DNA from: Mycolicibacterium llatzerense
Lineage (GTDB): Bacteria > Actinomycetota > Actinomycetes > Mycobacteriales > Mycobacteriaceae
DNA: 64,000 bases
Direction: 5' to 3'
Assembly (NCBI RefSeq): GCF_000878195.1
Contig: NZ_JXST01000025.1
Location: 33,515 to 97,514 of the forward strand
Shown: piece by piece, positions 58,040 to 64,000 of the stretch
How positions within the stretch are numbered: the first letter of the stretch is position 1
Layout of the letters: the number at the start of each line of letters is the position of its first letter
Made by a program: the position numbers and the translations under genes
The notes under the pieces: model-generated
The model's database searches: none
Told to the model about the DNA's origin: nothing
Seen by the model: the letters and a program-made list of their open reading frames with translations, nothing else

Positions 58040-59641
58040 TTATCCGAGTGGACCGCTGGGCTGGATGCACGCGGGCGGTGTGCAGCTGTTCGACCCGCCT
58101 TCCTGTCGCGGCGGGACGTGGCCGGGAGCAGGCGCCCGTCCGTTCGACGATTTCGGCGGAGTCACCGGCCCTTTGGGCGGGCCGGGATCGACGACCGGAC
58201 CGGACTTCGGCGGCGTGACCGGCCCCTCGTCACCGCCCGAGGGCGCCGTCGACCCGCCGGAATTGCCCGGGGGCGTGACAGGGCCGCCGGAGTTGGGCGG
58301 CGGAATGACCGGGCCCGGCGCGGTGCTCGGGGGTTGCACCGGTCCAGCTGGGTTGCCGGAGTGGTGCGGAGGCACTACCGGTGCAGCGGGGTTGTTTGGG
58401 GGAGTGGATGGTTCAGTCTCAACGGGCGGAGGCTCAATCGGTCCCGTCGGATTGCCCGGAGGCGCGGTCCGCTCGGGGTTGCCCGACGGGCCCGTCGGGC
58501 TGGGAGGAGCAGTCTTGAGCGGTGCGTCAAACGGAGTGTTCGGCACTGATGGGAATGTCGGTGACGATGAAGTCGAGTGGCCGGTGACGCTCATCGGGTC
58601 GACGTTGAAGACCTGGGGCATGCTGAGATAGACCGCACCGCCGGCCGCCACGATGGCGGCCACCCCGGTCACCGCCATCGCATGGCGCCGCAGATAACCC
58701 GGCCTCGAATTTGTTGTCGCCGAGGGTTTCTCAACGGACGTCGGCGGCAGGTCGGAGACGTCCACGTCATGCGGGGGCCACCACGAATTGCCCGTTTGGG
58801 GTGGCCCGGCTGCCGAGCGGGGCGTCGTGGGCAAAACGTTGCCGGCGTGGGCCAACGTGGCCTCGCGGAGCCACTCGGGCGCTGGGATGAGCAGCGGAGC
58901 GCTGCCGAGGAGTGTGGCGGGGCTGACCATCTTGGCGCGCTGCTCTTCGCAGACTGCGCAACCGTCGATATGGCGGGCAGCGCGCTTGCGCGTCAGTACG
59001 GTGAATTGGCCGTCCCAATCAGCGAGGATCGCGGCGAGTTCGGGACACCGGGACGGGTCGGTACGCACCTGCCGGCAGATTAGCAGCGCGCCGAGAGACC
59101 GCGCGATGGTGTCGCGCAACCGCTCGACCAATGTGTTGGCGTTTCTCGGTGAAACTCCCAGTGCGTCAGCAAGTTCGGGCCCGCTCAGCCCTTGGCGGTA
59201 GGACAGTTCCAGCACCAGCTGATCGCGATCGGTCAGCCCGCCGCAGGCGTCGCTGATCAGATTCGCCAGCTCGCTGCGCGCGGCAAGGGTCGCCGGATCC
59301 GGTTCCCCACTGACGATCTCGGGCAGCTCGTCGCTGGGCTGTTCGCGGCGGCGGTCCCGGATTCGCGACAGTGCCTCATTGCGGGCGACGGCATACAGCC
59401 ACGACCGCAGCCGGTCGGGCTCGCGGAGTTGATCGAGCCGACTGGCGGCAGTGACGAAGACGTCCTGGACGCAGTCCGCGGCGGCGTCGCGATCGCGCAA
59501 CATGCCGACGCAGAAGTCGTACAAGCGATTGGCGTAACGGTCGTAGATTGCCGCGAATGCCATCCGGTCGCCCGATGCGGCGGCGAGCGCCAGCGTGGCG
59601 TCATCGTCGGCTGCCGCCGACCTCGCATATGCAGTGGTCAC
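58040..59641 (-). CDS. ECF sigma factor fused to zinc-finger anti-sigma, membrane segment and Pro-rich outer domain
   Basis: 533 residues from GTG 59641, with GGGAG 7 bases upstream. Residues about 28-98 are sigma region 2 (FAAIYDRYANRLYDFCVGML, SRLDQLREPDRLRSWLYAVA), and 136-185 region 4 (ELSYRQGLSGPELADALGVS). A zinc-finger anti-sigma motif follows (HIDGCAVC, 224-231), then a linker, a membrane helix at about 321-341, and an outer tail of about 190 residues rich in Pro/Gly/Ser that ends with a Cys pair (SCTPPACIQP). The protein therefore carries sigma, its own inhibitor and a sensor outside the membrane. The promoter has the same motif as both secreted-protein genes nearby. Confidence 0.92.
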   Translation of the reverse strand: MTTAYARSAAADDDATLALAAASGDRMAFAAIYDRYANRLYDFCVGMLRDRDAAADCVQDVFVTAASRLDQLREPDRLRSWLYAVARNEALSRIRDRRREQPSDELPEIVSGEPDPATLAARSELANLISDACGGLTDRDQLVLELSYRQGLSGPELADALGVSPRNANTLVERLRDTIARSLGALLICRQVRTDPSRCPELAAILADWDGQFTVLTRKRAARHIDGCAVCEEQRAKMVSPATLLGSAPLLIPAPEWLREATLAHAGNVLPTTPRSAAGPPQTGNSWWPPHDVDVSDLPPTSVEKPSATTNSRPGYLRRHAMAVTGVAAIVAAGGAVYLSMPQVFNVDPMSVTGHSTSSSPTFPSVPNTPFDAPLKTAPPSPTGPSGNPERTAPPGNPTGPIEPPPVETEPSTPPNNPAAPVVPPHHSGNPAGPVQPPSTAPGPVIPPPNSGGPVTPPGNSGGSTAPSGGDEGPVTPPKSGPVVDPGPPKGPVTPPKSSNGRAPAPGHVPPRQEGGSNSCTPPACIQPSGPLG

Positions 59642-59700
59642 ATCGAGCTCCCAGCTGACTCCTGGCGAATGGCAGGAATCTCATCATGGCTTTCCCAACA

Positions 59701-59733
59701 ACTAGGAGCAACCAGCGAGGGTGATTCCCACAC
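59701..59733 (-). promoter_or_regulatory. ECF-type promoter P1 for the sigma/anti-sigma fusion gene
   Basis: On the minus strand GTGTGGGAAT (59733-59724), then 15 bases, then CTCCTAGT (59708-59701), 60 bases before the GTG at 59641. The same core and spacing as P2 and P3, so the gene is probably autoregulated. Confidence 0.83.
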
Positions 59734-59760
59734 TTTCGTCGAGCGAGTTTGCGGCCTTGT

Positions 59761-60441
59761 TCAGGCGCTGTGCCACCCGGCCACGCCGACGGCGATCATT
59801 CGCAGCTGCTTGCGTGCGGTCCGCTTGACGTCGTCCAGCGCCTTCGCGTCATTGGCGTCGTCGATGGACTCGGCGGTGGTCATCATCGTGTTGACGAACA
59901 GTCCGGCCACGATGTTCAGGTCCTCGGCGCTCCAGGTGGTGAGTCCCGGCAGCCGACCCAGATCGATCGCGAGCTCCGAGGTGATCAACCGGATTTCCGT
60001 GCGGATGGCGTAGCGCAGCGCGGTGACGCCGCTGTTGCGTTCCCGGCTGATGAAGCGCCAATGCTCGGGTCGTTCGGCAACGCTGTTGAAGAGGATGTCG
60101 ACGGAGGACTCGATGAAGCGCTTGGGGTCGAGCTGGCCGGCGCGGCCACCGCGGAGCATCTCGCGGAGAGCGCGGAAGGACTCGTCGATGAGCACCAGGC
60201 CGAGCGCATCCATCGTCTCGAAGTGCCGGTAGAAGGCGGCGGGCACGATGCCGGCCTCGCGGGTGACCTCACGCAGGCTGAGCGCGCTGAAGCTGTCCTC
60301 TTCGAGCAGTGTGAGGGCAGCCGTGATGATGGCGCGGCGGGTTGCTTCTTTGCGCTCTTCGCGCGACAGGTTGTCCTGGACGCGAGAGCTTGATGAGCGG
60401 CTCGACCTCCGGTCGCGTGAACCAGGGGTACGACTGTTCAC
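59761..60441 (-). CDS. TetR-family regulator divergent from the desaturase operon
   Basis: 226 residues from GTG 60441; the frame is open to 60516 but that part is the promoter region. Helix-turn-helix is LSLREVTREAGIVPAAFYRH, preceded by the basic LSREERKEATRRAI, a type found in regulators of mycobacterial fatty-acid desaturases and acyl-lipid genes. It is divergent from the Rv3230c/desA3-like genes. The GTG lies inside a dyad TGTTC-ACC-GAACA, so it may regulate itself. Confidence 0.85.
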   Translation of the reverse strand: MNSRTPGSRDRRSSRSSSSRVQDNLSREERKEATRRAIITAALTLLEEDSFSALSLREVTREAGIVPAAFYRHFETMDALGLVLIDESFRALREMLRGGRAGQLDPKRFIESSVDILFNSVAERPEHWRFISRERNSGVTALRYAIRTEIRLITSELAIDLGRLPGLTTWSAEDLNIVAGLFVNTMMTTAESIDDANDAKALDDVKRTARKQLRMIAVGVAGWHSA

Positions 60442-60447
60442 CGAACA
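60435..60447. promoter_or_regulatory. dyad TGTTC-ACC-GAACA at the tetR start
   Basis: TGTTC (60435-60439) and GAACA (60443-60447) around ACC. A near copy, TGTTCACCGAAAC, overlaps the start of the divergent oxidoreductase gene at 60588-60600. The same motif at both ends of the shared region suggests binding by the adjacent TetR. Confidence 0.5.
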
Positions 60448-60483
60448 AAGTTTACACAGCGTGGCATTGCCGCAGATTGAAAC

Positions 60484-60502
60484 GCTTGTGTATGGCACAA
60501 GC
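60484..60502. promoter_or_regulatory. inverted repeat in the tetR-desaturase intergenic region
   Basis: GCTTGTG (60484-60490) and CACAAGC (60496-60502) flank TATGG; an overlapping dyad TGTATG/CATACA extends to 60507. It is midway between the divergent starts, in the likely promoter area, and is another candidate operator. Confidence 0.5.
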
Positions 60503-60586
60503 ATACAGATGTTCACTGTGTGATCCCAGCAACAAACTGCGCTTTAAGTCTTGACGCGAACGCTTGGAATCGGTCACTGTGTACAC

Positions 60587-61639
60587 ATGTTCACCGAAAC
60601 TTTGAGCCGCCGAGTTCGGCGCTCCGCCCTGGTTGGCATCCTCACCGGCCCGCACGGCGTGGACCGGTACACCGAGGTTTTCGACCGCACCTGGACTGTC
60701 AACGATGCCCGCGCCAAGGTGGTCGCGGTCCGTCGGCAGACGCCGCGCAGCGTGACCCTGACGCTGCAGCCCAACGACGCCTGGCAGGGCTTCAAAGCCG
60801 GCCAGCACATCAACCTGACCGTCGAGATCGACGGCCGCCGCCGCACCCGGTGCTACTCGCCGGCCAACTCCGAGGGCAGCCCGGTCATCGAGCTGACCGT
60901 CGGCCTGCACGACGGCGGCCTGGTCTCCACCCACCTGTACGAGCACGCCGAGCCCGGCATGGTCGTCCACCTCGACTCCGTCGGCGGCGACTTCGTGATG
61001 CCGACCGTTCGACCGCGTCGCATCCTGCTGGTTTCGGGCGGCAGCGGCATCACGCCGGTGCTGTCGATGCTGCGCACCCTGCGCGAGGAGAACTACGACG
61101 GCGAGGTCGCGTTCATCCACTACGCCCGCAACCCCGAAGAGGCTGCCTACGCCACCGAGCTGGCGGCCACCCCGGGCGTGAAGGTGCTGCACAGCTTCAC
61201 CCGGTCGAACCGCGGTGACCTGAGCGGCCACTTCGGGTCGGACCACCTGGCGGCCGCAATGCCCGACCCCGATGCCGTGTTCGTCTGTGGCCCGCCGGCC
61301 CTGGTCGACGCGGTCAAGGACCTGCTGCCGGGTGCCCAGTCCGAGAGCTTCGTGCCCCCGGTCATCGCCGTCCCGACAGAGGCGTCGGGTGGCAACATCG
61401 CCTTCACCGAGAGCAACGTCGACATCGTCGACGACGGTCGCTCCATCCTCGAGCAGGCTGAAGCCGCCGGCCTGAACCCGACCAGCGGCTGCCGGATGGG
61501 TATCTGCCACACCTGCACCCGCACGAAGATCAGCGGCCCCGTGAAGAACCTGATCACCGGCGCGGTCTCGACCGCCCCCGACGAAATCATCGAAATCTGC
61601 GTGACCGCCCCGTGCGGCGACGTCCAGATCGATCTCTGA
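60587..61639 (+). CDS. ferredoxin-reductase-type oxidoreductase, electron donor to desaturase (Rv3230c-like)
   Basis: 350 residues from ATG 60587 (MFTETLSRRVRRSALVGILT). A FAD-binding RxYS motif is seen (RRTRCYSPAN), an NAD-binding GGSGITPVLSML, and a C-terminal plant-type [2Fe-2S] domain with CRMGICHTC and a last Cys in APCGD. In M. tuberculosis Rv3230c gives electrons to the DesA3 stearoyl-CoA desaturase, encoded next to it as here. The -35 TTGACG (60551) lies about 35 bases upstream, so the mRNA may be nearly leaderless. Confidence 0.93.
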   Translation: MFTETLSRRVRRSALVGILTGPHGVDRYTEVFDRTWTVNDARAKVVAVRRQTPRSVTLTLQPNDAWQGFKAGQHINLTVEIDGRRRTRCYSPANSEGSPVIELTVGLHDGGLVSTHLYEHAEPGMVVHLDSVGGDFVMPTVRPRRILLVSGGSGITPVLSMLRTLREENYDGEVAFIHYARNPEEAAYATELAATPGVKVLHSFTRSNRGDLSGHFGSDHLAAAMPDPDAVFVCGPPALVDAVKDLLPGAQSESFVPPVIAVPTEASGGNIAFTESNVDIVDDGRSILEQAEAAGLNPTSGCRMGICHTCTRTKISGPVKNLITGAVSTAPDEIIEICVTAPCGDVQIDL

Positions 61640-61677
61640 ACCACCCCACCAGCCCACGCACTCAAGGAGACGAACCC

Positions 61678-62805
61678 ATGGCTCAACGTCCCAACACCCT
61701 GACCGCCGAGCAGTTCGACGACTTCGGTCGCGCGCTCGACGCCATCCGTGAGCGCCACCTCGCCGACCTCGGCGACCGTGACTCCGACTACATCCGCAGC
61801 ATCATCGCCATGCAGCGCAAGCTGGAGATCGGTGGCCGTGCGCTGCTGTTCCTGCCCCCGGCGTGGCCCGTCGGCACCGTGATGCTCGGCCTGTCGAAAA
61901 TCCTCGACAACATGGAGATCGGCCACAACGTCATGCACGGCCAGTACGACTGGATGGGCGACCCGGCGCTGCGCGGCCAGAATTTCGAGTGGGATTCGGC
62001 CTGCCCGTCCAACCAGTGGCGGCACTCGCACAACTACATGCACCACACCTACACCAACGTCGTCGACCTGGACCGCGACATCGGCTACGGCGTGCTGCGG
62101 ATGAGCGAAGACCAGAAGTGGACCCCGTACTACCTGGGCAACCCGGTCTACGCCTTCCTGCTGATGGTGTTCTTCCAGTACGGCGTCGCGCTGCACGAGC
62201 TGGAGACCGAGCGGATCCGCTCCGGCGAGATCAAGCTGCGGGACAAGAAGGACATGCTGCGTGAGATGTGGGCCAAGGTCAGTCGCCAGACGCTGAAGGA
62301 CTACGTCGCCTTCCCGCTGCTCGCCGGACCGTTCCTGCCGTTCGTGTTCGCCGGCAACATGACCGCCAACCTGATGCGCAACGTGTGGTCGTACGCCATC
62401 ATCTTCTGCGGTCACTTCCCCGAGGGCACCTACGAGTTCACCATCGAGGAGACCAAGGCGGAGACCCGCGGCCAGTGGTACTACCGCCAGCTGCTGGGTT
62501 CGGCAAACCTGTCCGGCGGCAAGTGGTTCCACATCTTCAGCGGCAACCTGTCGTTCCAGATCGAGCACCATCTGTTCCCCGACGTCCCGGCGCACCGCTA
62601 CGCGGAAATCTCCCCGGAGGTCAAGGCGCTGTGCGAGAAGTACGACCTGCCCTACAACTCCGGCCCGCTCCACACGCAGTTCTTCTCGGTGGTCAAGAAG
62701 ATCTGCCGCCTGGCCCTGCCGGACTCATGGCTGACAAAGCGGGCACCAGAAGGTGATCCGGTCAGCGAGGTTCCCGAGGTTCGCGAGCCGGTCTCGGTCG
62801 CCTGA
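61678..62805 (+). CDS. desA3: acyl-CoA delta-9 desaturase, DesA3-like
   Basis: 375 residues from ATG 61678, with AAGGAGA at 61664-61670. Iron-binding His boxes are HNVMHG (83-88), HSHNYMHH (116-123) and QIEHHLFP, with membrane helices between. It introduces a double bond in stearoyl-CoA to give oleate, at the membrane, using the preceding reductase. Its last 81 bases overlap, tail to tail, the nei2 gene. Corresponds to Rv3229c in function and pairing. Confidence 0.93.
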   Translation: MAQRPNTLTAEQFDDFGRALDAIRERHLADLGDRDSDYIRSIIAMQRKLEIGGRALLFLPPAWPVGTVMLGLSKILDNMEIGHNVMHGQYDWMGDPALRGQNFEWDSACPSNQWRHSHNYMHHTYTNVVDLDRDIGYGVLRMSEDQKWTPYYLGNPVYAFLLMVFFQYGVALHELETERIRSGEIKLRDKKDMLREMWAKVSRQTLKDYVAFPLLAGPFLPFVFAGNMTANLMRNVWSYAIIFCGHFPEGTYEFTIEETKAETRGQWYYRQLLGSANLSGGKWFHIFSGNLSFQIEHHLFPDVPAHRYAEISPEVKALCEKYDLPYNSGPLHTQFFSVVKKICRLALPDSWLTKRAPEGDPVSEVPEVREPVSVA

Positions 62806-63507
62806 TTCGATCAGCGTCCCGCACCTGCGACACGCTTGCCCGGCCCGGCCGTACACCCAGAGTTGACGGCCGGGTCGGGTATCGCCCGTTGTAGTCCGGT
62901 TCCACCTGTTCCTGTTCAACCACAACATGTCCCGGGCCCGCTGCGCCAGTCGCAGCGGGTCTTTCACTGTGCTGACCAAGGCCGTGGGGCGGCGGCCGAC
63001 GATGAAACACAGCTCGTTGGCATAGACGTTGCCGACGCCGGCCAGGTTGCGTTGGTCGAGCAGCACTTCGTGCAGTGGACGTTCCGGGTCCTGGGTGAGG
63101 TTCTGTGCTGCTCTGTGTGGATCCCAGTCCGGGCCAAGGAGATCCGGTCCGAGGTGTTTGACGACGTCTTGGTCGTGGTCTCTTTCGAGAATCTCCAAGG
63201 TGCCGAGCTCGGTGCCCACCGCTTGAATGTCGTTGTTTTCCAGGATGATTCTCGTCCGATGATCCGGCCTTCTGGGCCTGGTGTTGACCTGCCACTTGCC
63301 CTCCATCTTGAGGTGCGAGTGGATGCTGGCCCCGGTGGTGCGGATGAACAGGTGCTTGCCGCGGCTGAGCACTTCGTCGACCTGTTGTCCGCTGAGGTCG
63401 ACGGTCGCGAACTTCGGGACGCGAATGTCGCAGCGCGTCAGCGTCTTTCCCTGCAGTGCCTCGCGGAGCACTGCTGCGGTATGCCAGACGGTGTCGCCTT
63501 CGGGCAT
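62725..63507 (-). CDS. nei2: Nei-family DNA glycosylase/AP lyase
   Basis: 260 residues. After the start Met comes the catalytic PEGD (Pro2, Glu3). KFATVDLSGQ and SHLKMEGKW follow in the N-terminal domain; the middle has the helix-two-turn-helix DQRNLAGVGNVYANE, and the C-terminal zinc finger is CRRC with CPLC. It removes oxidised pyrimidines from DNA in base-excision repair. Corresponds to Rv3297 (Nei2). The zinc finger coding overlaps the desaturase end. The start shares one base with the preceding stop (TGATG). Confidence 0.93.
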   Translation of the reverse strand: MPEGDTVWHTAAVLREALQGKTLTRCDIRVPKFATVDLSGQQVDEVLSRGKHLFIRTTGASIHSHLKMEGKWQVNTRPRRPDHRTRIILENNDIQAVGTELGTLEILERDHDQDVVKHLGPDLLGPDWDPHRAAQNLTQDPERPLHEVLLDQRNLAGVGNVYANELCFIVGRRPTALVSTVKDPLRLAQRARDMLWLNRNRWNRTTTGDTRPGRQLWVYGRAGQACRRCGTLIESGDRDRLANLGNLADRITFWCPLCQP

Positions 63508-64000
63508 CAGCGGATGTAGGTGTGGGCTCGGGTCAGAGCTTGTTCGGCATCATGGGCGATCTTCTGTACCAGGGGAGCGGCCAGTTCGAGCTCATCGATC
63601 AGGTCGAGGGCTTCGCCGGCCCAGATAGGGACGTAGTCCAGATCCATCTTGGCCGCCCGGTCGCGGAACTCCTCTTGCGCCTTGGGATCCGCGTCCAGTT
63701 CGGCGTCCCGGTCCTGCCACTGGTCGGTGAAGACGCTGCGCAGCGTCCGCGCCGGATACGTAGCCGGCCACCGCGTTTCGAGGGGCCGGGCAGCGATGTC
63801 GATGGCGCGGCCGGTGGTGGTGTCTTCGGCCGTCGCCTTCAGCATGACCTTCGACTCGGCGGCACTGAGCAGCGACTCGTGAGTGGCTTCGAACCGGGTG
63901 CCGATCATGGCGCCCGCGGCGCCGAGAGTCAGCGCCGCCGCCAGGCCGCGGCCGTCGCCGATGCCGCCCGCCGCCAGCACCGGGGTGCCGTGCGCCAGGT
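63507..64000 (-). CDS. nitronate monooxygenase (partial; start beyond right edge)
   Basis: The last 164 codons are visible, reading in from the right edge (LAHGTPVLAAGGIGDGRGLA). The AAGGIGDGRGLAAALTLGA and AMIGTRFEATHES segments are the FMN-phosphate-binding end of the NMO/2-nitropropane dioxygenase TIM barrel. It oxidises nitronates or related compounds with FMN and O2. Its stop overlaps the nei2 start by one base. Confidence 0.88.
   Translation of the reverse strand, partial: LAHGTPVLAAGGIGDGRGLAAALTLGAAGAMIGTRFEATHESLLSAAESKVMLKATAEDTTTGRAIDIAARPLETRWPATYPARTLRSVFTDQWQDRDAELDADPKAQEEFRDRAAKMDLDYVPIWAGEALDLIDELELAAPLVQKIAHDAEQALTRAHTYIR

Overview
The window is high-G+C actinobacterial chromosome, and gene content places it in a mycobacterium, most likely a rapid grower (Mycolicibacterium type). 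The evidence is paired mmpS/mmpL genes, an ESX-type EspC-like/NlpC-P60 pair, sigJ, and a long block whose gene order matches the M. tuberculosis interval from about Rv3332 (nagA) down to Rv3297 (nei2). That block runs here in the opposite orientation and is interrupted by many accessory genes. Species cannot be fixed from the sequence alone. I see no tRNA, rRNA, CRISPR array, phage or transposase gene. Genes are packed tightly, with many ATGA/GTGA/TGATG overlaps, and no gene-free stretch exceeds about 230 bases.

Layout. 0-7.6 kb: a PucR-type regulator (cut by the left edge), then a probable six-gene rightward run: MymA-like monooxygenase, alpha/beta hydrolase, zinc alcohol dehydrogenase, an Lgt-like membrane protein lacking key Lgt residues, a YPQ-repeat membrane protein and a Tes/MJ0619-like radical SAM enzyme. 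7.7-13.1 kb (minus): nagA, dacB1, an SMP-30 beta-propeller and an APC amino-acid transporter. 13.2-18.8 kb: sigJ (ECF41), a steroid-5-alpha-reductase-like protein, a carboxymuconolactone decarboxylase-family protein, a TetR regulator, and an AurF-like diiron oxygenase coupled to a ferredoxin/ferredoxin-reductase fusion. 18.8-19.8 kb: an AbiEi/DUF559 nuclease-fold gene bounded by large hairpins.

19.8-27.3 kb: sdhCDAB (minus), then nucleoside salvage cdd, deoA, a dienelactone hydrolase and add (plus). 27.3-30.7 kb: mmpS-mmpL (minus). 30.9-40.8 kb: an alpha/beta hydrolase, the Rv3311-type acidic protein, an ESX-type NlpC/P60 plus EspC-like pair, upp, pmmB, an AT-richer two-ORF islet, punA, and amiB1-amiA1. 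40.8-41.9 kb: a second AbiEi/DUF559 gene, flanked by long inverted repeats. 41.9-49.8 kb: a GGCT-like protein, lpdA, glpD2, a pseudouridine synthase, an SDR, a geranylgeranyl reductase-family enzyme, a UBP zinc finger and an HD hydrolase.

49.8-64 kb: YceI; a COG0523 GTPase behind a Zur-like operator; a TetR divergent from a second mmpS-mmpL and a small membrane protein; an enoyl-CoA hydratase; two small exported proteins transcribed divergently; a sigma factor fused to its own anti-sigma, transmembrane and Pro-rich outer domains; a TetR divergent from the Rv3230c-desA3-like desaturase pair; nei2; and the end of a nitronate monooxygenase gene.

The most notable unexplained system is the sigma/anti-sigma fusion. 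Its own promoter and both promoters of the two small exported-protein genes carry the same motif, GTGTGGGAAT-N15-CTCCTA, which defines a compact predicted regulon. Other strong leads are the Lgt-like/radical SAM lipid-type operon, the AurF-like oxygenase with its dedicated reductase, and the hairpin-bounded AbiEi/DUF559 modules.
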